From Planctomycetaceae bacterium UBA4732 (GTDB lineage: Bacteria > Planctomycetota > Planctomycetia > Gemmatales > Gemmataceae), in the NCBI GenBank assembly GCA_002404095.1, contig DHJA01000196.1, positions 1 to 49,384 of the forward strand: a stretch of DNA of 49,384 nt. Direction: 5' to 3'. The notes under the pieces are model-generated. The model was given only the letters and a program-made list of their open reading frames with translations, was not told the DNA's origin and made no database searches. A program made the translations under genes and the position numbers. Positions 7,716 through 16,651 of the stretch are shown here, piece after piece (positions within the stretch are counted from its first letter, which is position 1; the number at the start of each line of letters is the position of its first letter).

Positions 7716-10562
7716 ATGTTTTCGCCTCGTTTCCTCACCTTCTTCCGCTCTACTGCACATGCCGCTCGACGGAACCGACCGACCTTTCGACCCTTCCTGG
7801 AACGCCTTGAGGATCGCACCCTCCTATCCACGGGCGTCTTTTCAATTCCGACCGGCAACCCCGCGCCGCGCTCCCTGACCCAAGCGCCGGACGGCAACGT
7901 CTGGTTTACCGAGTACCTGGGAAACCAAATCGCCCGCATTACGCCATCGGGAGTGTTGACGGAGTTTGCCCTGCCGCAGCCCAATAGTCTGCCGCACGAC
8001 ATCACCGTCGGGCCGGACAACATGCTTTGGTTTAGCGAGCCGGGCGTCAACAAAATCGCCCGCATGGACCTCAACGGCGTGGTCCTCAACCAGTACACCC
8101 TGACCAGCACCCCCGGCGCGAACATCGAGTGCCTCGACGTCGATTCCAAAGGCAACTTCTGGTTCAGCGAATACGGCGGCAACAAGATCGGTCAACTCAA
8201 CCCCACCACCGGCGTCTTCACCGAGTTCGCCGTCCCCACGCCCAACGGCGGCCCCGCCGCCATAGTCATTGACGGGATCAACATCTGGTTCACCGAGTAC
8301 AACGGCGGCAAGATCGGCCGCCTCGATTCCACCACAGGCGCCATCGTTGAATTCCCCACGTCGAATCTCAGCAGCCAACCGTGGGACATGACCGACGCCG
8401 GCGACGGCAACCTTTGGTTCACCGAAGCAACGGGCAGCAAGATCGGCCGGATCGACCCCACTGGCCACATCACCGAGTTCGCGACGTCTGTTCCCAACGC
8501 CGGCCCGTGGGCGATCACCAACGGCCCGGACGGCAACCTTTGGTTCTCCGAGAACGACACGAATCAAGTCGCGCGGATGGACCTGAGCGGCAAAATCACC
8601 GGCGTGTTTGACGTGCCGACGCCCGGCAGCTTTCCCTTCGCCATAAAAAGCGGGCCGGGAAACCAACTCTATATGACTGAGAACTACACCAACAAGATAG
8701 CCACGATCAGCATGGACGGCGCAATCACGGAGCTTCCCGTGACGCTGACGAGCGAAACTCGCCCCACGCAGGTCGTGACCGGCGCCGACGGCGCTCAGTG
8801 GTTCACTGAAACGTACCTCGGCCGCATCGGCCGCGTCGGGCTAGACGGAACGCGAACCGAGTACGCTACTCCCACGCCCGGCAGCCAGCCTTACGGCATC
8901 ACGCTCGGCGCCGACGGTAACATTTGGTTCACCGAGTCGGCGGCGGACAAGATCGGCCGCATCACGCCCGACGGCACAATCACCGAATTCGCCGTTACGC
9001 CAGGCAGCCATCCGCAAGACATCGTTTCCGGGCCGTATAACTCCCTATGGTTCACCGAAGCCGGCCTGGCGGCGCTCGGAGGCATCACGACATCTGGCGT
9101 CTTCCAGCAATACGGCGACGCCGCCGGCGTCCCCTTCCAAGGAATTGCATCGCTCGACGGCGCCCTTTTTTTTACTGCACCCGCGGCCAATCAGATTTGG
9201 TTTGAATTACCCGCAACCCCTCCAGGAAAAGGCACCGGACTTATTTTGGACGCATACGCGCTCCCCGCAACGCTTACCGCCAACTCCCTGCCTTGGGAGA
9301 TTACGACTGGCCCGAACGCCACCCTCTGGTTCACCGAAAAGAACGCCAATCAGATCGGCGAATTCTCCTTCGACGCCGGCGCCCTGAGTGAGTTCAAAAT
9401 CCCGACGACCAACAGCAAACCGTGGGGCATCGTCGAAGGCCCAGACGGCGCCATGTATTTCACTGAAGAAAACGCTTCACAAATTGGCATAGTCAATCCG
9501 GTCACTGGCGCGATCGCTGAAATCGCGACGCCGGACCCGAACAGCTCTCCCGAGGGCATTGCCGTCGGGCTGAACAAAACAATCTATATCACGGAGAGCG
9601 GCGTCAATGCCCTCGGGCAACTGCCCGTCCTGCCGACGGTGGCCGCCGGCACGGGGAGCGCACGGATCAGCTCGACCACCGACAGGGCCGGCAATCCGGT
9701 CGTGTTCGTGGTAAGCGCGGACGGCGCTCTATGGGAAAATGATCCGACTTTTCCAGGCCGGGGCTGGAAGGAGATTTCTCAGCCGGGCGGCTTCACCGCC
9801 ATCAGCGCAACTAAGGACGTTACGGGCGACCAGGTGGTCTTCGGCGTCACGGGCGACGGTTCACTCTGGGAGAACGACGCCGCCGTCGGCTACTGGGGCA
9901 AAATCTCAACACCCGGCGGATTCAGCGCGATCAGCGCCACGCAAAACGCAGCGGGAATGGCAGTGGTCTTCGGCGTCACGGGCGACGGCGCGCTCTGGGA
10001 ATACGATCCCGCCTTCGGCTATCCCTGGCTCGAGGTCTCCACGCCGGGCGGCTTCAACGCGCTCAGCGCCACGCGCGACGCCGGGGGCCGCGCCGTGGCG
10101 TTTGTGGTTCCGGCTGACGGCTCTTTGTGGGAGTACGGCACGGCCTTCGGCTACCCGTGGCTCGAGGTCTCCACGCCGGGCGGCTTCACCGTGCTCAGCG
10201 CCACGCGCGACGCCATGGGCGCTCCGGTGGCCTTCGTCGTGCCGGTGGACGGCTCCCTCTGGGAATGGATCGGCGGCGGTTGGCAGCAAATCTCCACACC
10301 GGGCGGCTTCACCGCGATAAGCGCGACGCAGGACGCTTCGGGCAACGCCATTGTTTACGCGGTCCCGTCGGACGCTTCCCTCTGGGAGTACGACCCCGCC
10401 TTCGGCTATCCCTGGGAGAAGATCTCGGACCCAGGTGGGTTCACGGCCATCACGGCGACGCGGAACCGCTCGCTGGCGCCGGTGGTGTTCGCCCTGCCGG
10501 ACGACCTGAATGTGTGGGAGAACAACCCGGACTTCGGCGGCTGGAAGCAAATCTCCTCGTAG
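7716..10562 (+). CDS. Large secreted protein with streptogramin-lyase-like propeller repeats and C-terminal tryptophan repeats
   Basis: This 948-residue protein begins with an Arg-rich leader and 'RPFLERLEDRTLLS', the planctomycete motif found at the N-terminus of many large surface proteins. Residues of about 40-650 repeat a 40-45 residue unit of the type 'PDGNLWFTE..GNKIGRI', as in virginiamycin B lyase (Vgb) beta-propellers. From about 655 a second repeat appears seven times, around 'W..ISTPGGFTAISATRDA', 'DGSLWEY' and 'VVFVV', suggesting a second propeller. The ATG at 7716 follows GAAAGG; the frame is open further upstream without a better site. Export and a carbohydrate- or surface-binding role are inferred. 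Lyase activity is not implied by the repeats alone. Confidence 0.85.
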   Translation: MFSPRFLTFFRSTAHAARRNRPTFRPFLERLEDRTLLSTGVFSIPTGNPAPRSLTQAPDGNVWFTEYLGNQIARITPSGVLTEFALPQPNSLPHDITVGPDNMLWFSEPGVNKIARMDLNGVVLNQYTLTSTPGANIECLDVDSKGNFWFSEYGGNKIGQLNPTTGVFTEFAVPTPNGGPAAIVIDGINIWFTEYNGGKIGRLDSTTGAIVEFPTSNLSSQPWDMTDAGDGNLWFTEATGSKIGRIDPTGHITEFATSVPNAGPWAITNGPDGNLWFSENDTNQVARMDLSGKITGVFDVPTPGSFPFAIKSGPGNQLYMTENYTNKIATISMDGAITELPVTLTSETRPTQVVTGADGAQWFTETYLGRIGRVGLDGTRTEYATPTPGSQPYGITLGADGNIWFTESAADKIGRITPDGTITEFAVTPGSHPQDIVSGPYNSLWFTEAGLAALGGITTSGVFQQYGDAAGVPFQGIASLDGALFFTAPAANQIWFELPATPPGKGTGLILDAYALPATLTANSLPWEITTGPNATLWFTEKNANQIGEFSFDAGALSEFKIPTTNSKPWGIVEGPDGAMYFTEENASQIGIVNPVTGAIAEIATPDPNSSPEGIAVGLNKTIYITESGVNALGQLPVLPTVAAGTGSARISSTTDRAGNPVVFVVSADGALWENDPTFPGRGWKEISQPGGFTAISATKDVTGDQVVFGVTGDGSLWENDAAVGYWGKISTPGGFSAISATQNAAGMAVVFGVTGDGALWEYDPAFGYPWLEVSTPGGFNALSATRDAGGRAVAFVVPADGSLWEYGTAFGYPWLEVSTPGGFTVLSATRDAMGAPVAFVVPVDGSLWEWIGGGWQQISTPGGFTAISATQDASGNAIVYAVPSDASLWEYDPAFGYPWEKISDPGGFTAITATRNRSLAPVVFALPDDLNVWENNPDFGGWKQISS

Positions 10563-10643
10563 CCTGTGTAAGGATGATTGAACTTCAAAGCGGGAGGATG
10601 AAAGATGGCGTTTTCAGGGACCGTGGTGAACGGGGTGATTGTG

Positions 10644-10671
10644 TTGATTTGAGCGTGTTTTCTGATACTAG
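10644..10671 (+). promoter_or_regulatory. Candidate native promoter of selC, now orphaned
   Basis: TTGATT at 10644-10649 and TACTAG at 10666-10671 are spaced by 16 bases and lie 46 bases before the orphaned tRNA-Sec 5' half at 10718. The match to sigma-70 boxes is moderate. Position suggests that this was the chromosomal selC promoter before the element inserted. Confidence 0.25.
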
Positions 10672-10716
10672 GCAATCCGCCCCGACCCAGTTATCATGAG
10701 ACCACGGACCTCGCTT

Positions 10717-10763
10717 TGGGAGTGTTTGCACAACTGGTGTTGGCCCTGGTCTTCAAAACCAGT
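10717..10763 (+). repeat. attL: 47-bp copy of the tRNA-Sec 5' half
   Basis: These 47 bases are identical to 35325-35371. They cover the acceptor 5' strand, D arm and whole anticodon stem-loop of the tRNA-Sec gene, plus one flanking base at each end. The sequence diverges immediately after the anticodon stem, so no complete tRNA is encoded here. It is the left boundary of the integrated element. Confidence 0.95.
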
Positions 10764-10966
10764 TCTCTGACCCTCCCCTCGCTGACGTAACTTCCAATCC
10801 ATCATTATCTTCGGGCGCCGAACCGCAAAGCGTCCCCGATGTCTTGGCGTCCTGCTTGGCGCTTCTGGCCCAAAAATCCCCCGACTTGGCGCTGGTTGCC
10901 GAGCGCTGGGACGCGCTACCGGATGCGGTGCGCGCCGGCATCGTGGCGATGGTGAAGGCGATGTAG
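10763..10966 (+). other. Detached 3' segment of the integrase gene (67 codons plus stop)
   Basis: Reading the 47-bp repeat in the same frame as the integrase at the right end, the left copy continues open through 67 further codons to TAG at 10964-10966. The segment includes 'VLASCLALLAQKSPDLALV' and ends 'WDALPDAVRAGIVAMVKAM', which looks like the conserved C-terminal helix of bacterial tyrosine integrases. It has no start codon context of its own. In a circular element it would be fused to codon 484 (CAG) of the integrase. An alternative is a leftover from a related, older element at the same site. Confidence 0.75.
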
Positions 10967-11005
10967 CTCCGATAGCGGTCGTGGACACCGGCTGAGGGCA
11001 GCGAA

Positions 11006-11395
11006 ATGTCGGCAAAAAGCGGCAACGGCGGCAAGCGCGAAGCGGCGGCCCTACTACTGGCGGTGGGCCGCTCCGTCAGGGCCGCCGCCAGCGAAGCCGG
11101 CGCCGCGGAAAGGACGCTGCGGAACTGGATGGCCGAGGATGCCTTCCAGACCCGCGTCCAGACCCTTCGGAGCGAAGTCTTCGGCCGGGCGGTCGGCGCA
11201 CTGTGCGGTGTAAGTGTGCGGGCCGCAAGGACGCTGGCGAAACTGCTTAAATCGCAAGACGAGAAGGTGCAGCTGGCGGCGGCCAAGGCAATCCTTGAGG
11301 CTACCCCGCGTTTGCGGGAAATGACGGATTTGGAAGAGCGTTTGCAGGCCGTGGAGCGACAGACCGCCGTACATGAAGAGGGAGGCCGCCAATGA
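11006..11395 (+). CDS. Small-terminase-like helix-turn-helix protein
   Basis: A 129-residue protein with an N-terminal helix-turn-helix of the form 'VRAAASEAGAAERTLRNWM' (about residues 24-42), then long Ala/Leu-rich helices and a C-terminal charged helix. The pattern matches the phBC6A51/TerS-like family that is common on phages, satellites and integrated elements. It might recognise packaging or element DNA, or act only as a regulator; the sequence does not decide. The start at 11006 has a weak ribosome binding site. Its stop overlaps the next gene by four bases (ATGA), so the two are coupled. Confidence 0.6.
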   Translation: MSAKSGNGGKREAAALLLAVGRSVRAAASEAGAAERTLRNWMAEDAFQTRVQTLRSEVFGRAVGALCGVSVRAARTLAKLLKSQDEKVQLAAAKAILEATPRLREMTDLEERLQAVERQTAVHEEGGRQ

Positions 11396-12189
11396 GCCGC
11401 GCACGTTTAATTCATCGTTTGACTCGCGCCGAGGTTGCGGCAGGCCATACGGTTGTCCAACTCGCGGCCTTGGAACCTACCGCCGCGCGCAGCGACGCGG
11501 GGGAATTGGCCGCGGAGATCGCTGCTTCCTTCCGCCGAACCGTTGAGTTCTACCGCGAGGTGTACAAGCTGTCGGTGCAAGAGGCCGTCGCCCGTGCCGA
11601 AGAAAGGCATCTTGAGTCCGAGGAGCGCGTACTCAAGTCTCCGCCCAAAGAACTGGACTGGCACGACCTGCGGGCGCTCTCCGAGCGCGATCCCGACTTG
11701 GCCCTGCGGCGCTGGGAAGAAGTAAAACACGCCGCGCGGGACGAGCGGCGGAGTGGGCATCGCGCCGCGCGCGTCGTGGCAAGGGACGGCGGCTCGTGCT
11801 GGGAGCGGGCGCAGTTCATCGCCCTGCACGCCGAGTTGACAGAGGCTTGGCAGCCGCGTGACGGGCAGGAACAGCAACTGATCGACCAGATGGCGCAGTT
11901 TCAGACTCTGATGGAGTGCTGGCAGGAGACGCTAACCTCCTACACGATGGCGGTAGGCCGCAAGAGGAGGCGGGCGGAGCGAGAGGAACCGTCCGAAGGG
12001 CCGCCGCGGGTCACGCAGGTCGAGGCTGTGCAAAGCGCTGCGGCGATGGTGGAGTTGATGCACAACCGCTATTTGCGATCCTTGCGGGCGCTACAAGACC
12101 GGAGGCGGGCGAATCCGCCGGTGATCGTCCGCCGGGCGGGTCAGGTCAACGTCGCGGCGCAGCAGATCAACGTATATGACCGCGGCTGA
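11392..12189 (+). CDS. Hypothetical element protein, 265 residues
   Basis: A charged, helix-rich protein with no recognised enzymatic motif. It overlaps the preceding HTH gene by four bases and probably works with it. It is rich in Arg, Glu and Ala with likely coiled-coil stretches at about 60-110 and 150-190. A basic run (GRKRRRAEREE) precedes a conserved-looking C-terminal tail 'VIVRRAGQVNVAAQQINVY'. It ends 51 bases from the convergent brxL stop. No function is assigned. Confidence 0.6.
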   Translation: MSRARLIHRLTRAEVAAGHTVVQLAALEPTAARSDAGELAAEIAASFRRTVEFYREVYKLSVQEAVARAEERHLESEERVLKSPPKELDWHDLRALSERDPDLALRRWEEVKHAARDERRSGHRAARVVARDGGSCWERAQFIALHAELTEAWQPRDGQEQQLIDQMAQFQTLMECWQETLTSYTMAVGRKRRRAEREEPSEGPPRVTQVEAVQSAAAMVELMHNRYLRSLRALQDRRRANPPVIVRRAGQVNVAAQQINVYDRG

Positions 12190-12240
12190 GGTTGTAAGCC
12201 GGCCGAGGCCGCCGTGGCGGAAAGTCGGATACTGAAACCG

Positions 12241-14295
12241 TCAATCTGCAATCGCTTTGATGAACGCCTCCCGCACGTCTCCGTAGAATAGCACGTTGAC
12301 CTTCGTAGCCATGTCGTCCGACAGGTCGAAAAGTTGCTTCCGGGCGGACACCGGCATCAGCGCCACCGACGCGCCCTTCTCCACCGCCAATTCCACAACG
12401 TCGATGGCGTTGGGCAGGAGGTCGATGGACCCGCCCAGATTCAGCCCACCGACCACGACAAGACCGCCCCGCAGGCTCTTGCCGATCAGGCCGCTGCACA
12501 TCGCCATGAGGGCGGCGACGCCCAATGAGCGGCCGCCCTTGCTGGCGTCGAAAGCCCGTAGCTGGATCGAGAACTCGTGTTCGCGCGGGTTGCGGTCGCC
12601 AACCAATTCGGCCCCGCGCGAATACAGATTCGCCTCGGCGTACCTCACCGACTCGGAGAACGATTGCGGCGCGGGCCGGTTCAGGATGCGAACGCCGCTG
12701 CCGGGACTTTCGGTGACTTCGATTCGATATAGGCCGGCCCCTTCGTCGGGGCCGCCAGGGCTGATGCCCCAAACCTGGCCGGGCGGAAGCGGGTCGCGTC
12801 CGACGTGATCTTCGCTTTGAAGTTCCGGGGTGACGACGAACTTTTCCACCCCGTCGTTGCCGAGCGTGTAGCTGAATTGCGTGTTGCGAAACTCGGCAGT
12901 GCCGATCTTCTTCTGTTGTTCCTTAACACGGCGCCGGCATTCCAGGGCAAGCCGCACGGCCCACTCCAGGTCTTCGTCGGGAACCTTTTCTTCCGGCGAA
13001 GGGTGGATCAACTTCAACAGAGCGCTGACGGTTTTGTTGACCGCGTTTTGGTCGCGGCCGCTCAGAGCGCCGCCGAACGACACCCGGCCCTGTAGGGTTG
13101 AAACCCGACTCTGACTGCGGAGACGGCTCCAGCATTCGCTCAGGAAGTCGCTGACGAGGCCGAAATGGTTCGTCTTAACGGCCTCGCTGATCTTGGGCAC
13201 GTCCCAGCCGGGTAGGTAGCAGTGGATGCGGTCCATCAATGCCGTGTCGTTTCGCATTTCGGGCGGCATGGGGCTGAACAGGTGGCCGACGCGCTGCTGG
13301 TGCTGCACGTCCACGTCGAAGTTGCCGACCATCACAATGCCGCCGTAGGCCCGGATGCTTTCCTTGCCGCGGCTGAACTCGCCTGACTCCATATAGCCCT
13401 TCATGATGTTCACGCCGTCCTTCTGGTCGAAGGTGACGCCGGAAACTTCATCGAAGCAGACCACGTCGTAAAGGCAAACCAACCCTCGCTGGCCTGTGGC
13501 GTTGTTCACAAACATCCGAGCCACGGTAGCCTTGCCGCCGCTGACGAGGTGGGAGTAAGGGGAAATCTGCTGGTAAAGGTGACTCTTGCCCGTCCCTCTG
13601 GGGCCGAGTTCGACCAGGTTGTAGTTGTTTTCCACGAACGGGATCATGCGAAGGATCATTACGTCCGCATTCCGCTCCGTCATGGCGCTTGCTTCCAGGC
13701 CGATGCTCCGAAGTAGGAACTGTTTCCAGTCGGCGGTCGTGAACTTGGAGCGGCCTTCGTACAACGCCGTCAAAACGTCCCGCTTGGACAGCTGGATGGG
13801 GCGCAGTGCTGCGATGGCGAACGGCCTGCCGTTTTTCTCCTGGGCAATGACGGCGTCATAGTTCAGATCGACCTCGGCGTAAAACCCGCCGGTAAGCATT
13901 CGTTCGTTGTCGCTGACTAGCTTGCCGTCGATGCTAACGTCCTTCAGTTGCACGCTGGGCAGGGTGGCAAGGTAGGAATCCGTGCGTGCGTCGAGGCGGG
14001 CCGAAATGATGTCGATGATTTTGACCGAGCCGGTTTCCTTGGCGCGGGCTTTGAACAGTTCTTCCTCACCGCTGCGAACTGCGCGGTCACGAAGTTGGCG
14101 CTCGACGATTTTCAAACCTTCCTGAATCTCCTCCTCATTTGTGCTGGCACAGTAGCGACCAAGGAGAAACTCGCAGACGTAGGTCGGGACCGGATATTGC
14201 CGGGCGAACTTGCGCACCAAGTCCTTCCGAACGATGTAGCCGTCGAAAGCGCCGGCCACGAGCCGGTCGAGGTGATCGAGTTCCATTTCGGCCAT
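12241..14295 (-). CDS. brxL: BREX AAA+ protein BrxL (Lon-like)
   Basis: BrxL is the last gene of type 1 BREX. It combines an AAA+ ATPase with a Lon-like C-terminal domain, and homologues form DNA-encircling hexamers needed for phage exclusion. In this 684-residue protein Walker A is GPRGTGKS at 231-238, Walker B is CFDEV at 280-284, and 'MDRIHCYLPGWDVPKI' is a typical BrxL segment. The Lon-like fold begins after about 540, with 'GGRSLGVAALMAMC' in the region of the Lon active-site serine. The ATG directly follows the pglZ stop (TAAATG), so translation is coupled. Presence of BrxL rather than a BrxH helicase places the system in type 1. Confidence 0.95.
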   Translation of the reverse strand: MAEMELDHLDRLVAGAFDGYIVRKDLVRKFARQYPVPTYVCEFLLGRYCASTNEEEIQEGLKIVERQLRDRAVRSGEEELFKARAKETGSVKIIDIISARLDARTDSYLATLPSVQLKDVSIDGKLVSDNERMLTGGFYAEVDLNYDAVIAQEKNGRPFAIAALRPIQLSKRDVLTALYEGRSKFTTADWKQFLLRSIGLEASAMTERNADVMILRMIPFVENNYNLVELGPRGTGKSHLYQQISPYSHLVSGGKATVARMFVNNATGQRGLVCLYDVVCFDEVSGVTFDQKDGVNIMKGYMESGEFSRGKESIRAYGGIVMVGNFDVDVQHQQRVGHLFSPMPPEMRNDTALMDRIHCYLPGWDVPKISEAVKTNHFGLVSDFLSECWSRLRSQSRVSTLQGRVSFGGALSGRDQNAVNKTVSALLKLIHPSPEEKVPDEDLEWAVRLALECRRRVKEQQKKIGTAEFRNTQFSYTLGNDGVEKFVVTPELQSEDHVGRDPLPPGQVWGISPGGPDEGAGLYRIEVTESPGSGVRILNRPAPQSFSESVRYAEANLYSRGAELVGDRNPREHEFSIQLRAFDASKGGRSLGVAALMAMCSGLIGKSLRGGLVVVGGLNLGGSIDLLPNAIDVVELAVEKGASVALMPVSARKQLFDLSDDMATKVNVLFYGDVREAFIKAIAD

Positions 14296-16644
14296 TTATT
14301 CACCCACCGTTACCGCTGCTTTGGCGATGACGTTGCCTATGGGATCAAGCAACACGACCGTCGTCGCCGTCCCCTCCCGACTGTCGTCCGCGACGGGCAG
14401 GGAAACGGCCCCGTCCTGCCCTACGGCCTTGGCCCCCGTCAATGTTGTCGCCGGGTCCGCCGGCTTGTCTCGGAGATCGACTTTGCACCCGGCAAACTCC
14501 CCGGCGATCCGGACGCGGCATCGTAGCCGGGACCACTTGATCGATTCGATTGTCGCCGAAATCACGGCTATTCTACCAGGGCGGATGACAAACTGCGGAA
14601 CAACGCACTCCTGCAAACTCAGGCCGCCGTGATTGTACTCCTCGCCGGCCATGAAGCAGTCGATTCCAGGCGGGCAGGCGATGCGCACGTCCTCGGCCCA
14701 AAACCATGAGAAGCAGGGTAGTTCGACCGTGGCGGTCGGCTTCACTACAGCGCACCGGCGCCACCGGGTCGCCGTCAGGTATTTCGGCAGTTCGCACTTG
14801 GGCAGTCCCTTCGGCATAAGCAACCAGCCGTGGTCGGTGACGACGCGAACCTCTTGCCACCCTGCCGTCAGGAGCGATTCGATCCGTTGGGCCAGGGTGG
14901 TCAACAGCTCCGGGATGCGGCGCGCCAGTCCGCTTCCTTCGGCGTGGCCGGTCTTGTCGAGGTTGCCGAACTCGGTCCATGCCCTTCCCGTCGGGTCGCC
15001 TGTTTCGCTTACCGTAAGGAACTGGACGCCGTCGTCGGCCAGCAGCTTGCGGAACCGATCCGGGGTCAGGTCTTTGCCGTCCGCGGCAACGCAGGGGCGG
15101 AACTCCTCCCCGGCGACCGTACCTTTAATCTTCGCGGCCACGGGTGAGACGGCCGGCTTGGCCGTGGGCGTCACGGACGGCAGGGCCACGAACTGGTGAC
15201 GCGACTGGACCGACCCGACTCGGCCCGACAACAAGGCGAGGAGTTTTTGGCCCACGTCGTACCGCAGACCGTCCGCGAAGAGGACGCAAGCGCCAGCCGG
15301 CACGTTGTCGAGGCGCGGCGTCTCACCGCCCGGTAGCGGGGCGCTCTTTACCCGCTTCTGGAACAACTCCGCGGCGTCACGGAGCCAGGGGGCGTAGACG
15401 TGGGCCACCGCAGCTTTCGCCGCCTCCTGGTCGGCAGATAAGGCGACCGCGGCGAGAGCGTCCAGCACTGCGGCGTCGGCCTTCCAGCCGCCCGCGGTGT
15501 ACACTTTCACCATGTCCGCGGTCGTCGCCCCGGTCAATGGGATCGCCGTGACCTCGGCCAGCGTGGCAAGGTGCTGGATCGCCCCGGCGAGGGGGCTGCG
15601 GTTCAGCTTGGCCCACACCCATTCTCGGCGGCATCCATGTTTCTGCTCCAGGCCGGTCAAGGTCTGCCGTGCCGCGGCCAGCGGTGCGGACGACAGGTCC
15701 AGTAGTTCTTTCCGCAGTTCGGCTTCCTCGGCCTCGTTGTCCTGTGGCCAGTATTCGTCAGCGGTGACGAAGAGGGACGCGCCGCCCTTCGGTTGCGGTT
15801 TAGCTTTCCTGAGCAATGCCTCCAGCCCTGGGTATCGGGCCGGAGCGACAGCGTAGCGCTTCCAGGCCGTCTTCCACACCGGCTTGGGCTGGAGTCCCAG
15901 CTTTTCAGCACCGACCAGTTCGCCGTCACGAGCGGGATCGAAGCCGTAGTTGGCAATACAGTTGCTGCACAATGTTTCCCACCGGCCCGGCTCCCAGCGA
16001 TCCCGCGCCTCTTTAGGGTTGGACATCCAGCAGAGCAAATCGTCCACCGGATCGTCGCTCACCAAGGAGTTGAAATAATTTGCGTTCAATTCGCCGGCCG
16101 CCGATTTGGCCAAGAGGTCGGAAATCGGTGTATCGGCCAGCTTGTCGATGGCGCGGCGGATCGAGGCCGCCGTCGCCTGATCCCTGGCAACCGTCAGGTT
16201 TAACCCGCCCTTTTCGGTCTGGAGGAACGCGGAGACGGTCCAGTCTTTCGCGTTCACCTGCGACCAGAACACGCCTCGGTATTGCAGTTCGGCGAGGGGC
16301 CTCAACTCGCTAGGGCAGTCTTCCGTGGCGCGCAGGGTCGAACGGCCAACTCCGGGCAAGTACAGAATCGGCGTCGCGCCGGGTGCAACTAGAGCTTCGG
16401 GAATCTTGCCCGCGAGGACACACCGGAGCCAAATGGCCGGGCCAGTAAGGTTGGCGGCGTCGTAGTTTCCCAAGACGAAGAAATGGGGCAGCAATGCCCG
16501 CAGGCGCGCTGCCAGCCGCTCCCACTCGCGCTTTTCGTCCGGCCACAAGACGGCGGCGGGGGGCACGGTATCGTTGCTGTTGTAATCCGCCGCCTTCAGG
16601 ATCGAAGCGAGCAGAGCATCGAACAGAGTGCCGGGTTGGGTCAT
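14296..16644 (-). CDS. pglZ: BREX alkaline-phosphatase-fold protein PglZ
   Basis: PglZ is the hallmark BREX protein, with an alkaline-phosphatase-superfamily domain that likely hydrolyses a phosphoester or nucleotide linkage; its substrate in BREX is not settled. In this 782-residue protein the metal-site strand 'VLFADGLRYD' lies at about 454-463 and the second metal motif VVTDHGW at about 601-607. The N-terminal half is helical and includes a 'LCSNC' pair near 225. ATG 16644 is preferred over an in-frame TTG at 16665 that would overlap the upstream gene. The gap to that gene is seven bases and brxL follows without a gap. Confidence 0.95.
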   Translation of the reverse strand: MTQPGTLFDALLASILKAADYNSNDTVPPAAVLWPDEKREWERLAARLRALLPHFFVLGNYDAANLTGPAIWLRCVLAGKIPEALVAPGATPILYLPGVGRSTLRATEDCPSELRPLAELQYRGVFWSQVNAKDWTVSAFLQTEKGGLNLTVARDQATAASIRRAIDKLADTPISDLLAKSAAGELNANYFNSLVSDDPVDDLLCWMSNPKEARDRWEPGRWETLCSNCIANYGFDPARDGELVGAEKLGLQPKPVWKTAWKRYAVAPARYPGLEALLRKAKPQPKGGASLFVTADEYWPQDNEAEEAELRKELLDLSSAPLAAARQTLTGLEQKHGCRREWVWAKLNRSPLAGAIQHLATLAEVTAIPLTGATTADMVKVYTAGGWKADAAVLDALAAVALSADQEAAKAAVAHVYAPWLRDAAELFQKRVKSAPLPGGETPRLDNVPAGACVLFADGLRYDVGQKLLALLSGRVGSVQSRHQFVALPSVTPTAKPAVSPVAAKIKGTVAGEEFRPCVAADGKDLTPDRFRKLLADDGVQFLTVSETGDPTGRAWTEFGNLDKTGHAEGSGLARRIPELLTTLAQRIESLLTAGWQEVRVVTDHGWLLMPKGLPKCELPKYLTATRWRRCAVVKPTATVELPCFSWFWAEDVRIACPPGIDCFMAGEEYNHGGLSLQECVVPQFVIRPGRIAVISATIESIKWSRLRCRVRIAGEFAGCKVDLRDKPADPATTLTGAKAVGQDGAVSLPVADDSREGTATTVVLLDPIGNVIAKAAVTVGE

Positions 16645-16651
16645 GGCCGTC

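Noticed and set aside
10717..10763. A second tRNA-Sec gene at the left boundary
   Set aside because: Only the 5' half is present; the sequence after the anticodon stem cannot form the variable arm, T arm or acceptor 3' strand.
12241..14295. BrxL as a functional Lon protease
   Set aside because: The C-terminal domain is Lon-like in fold, but BrxL is known mainly as a DNA-associated AAA+ machine; protease activity is not claimed.
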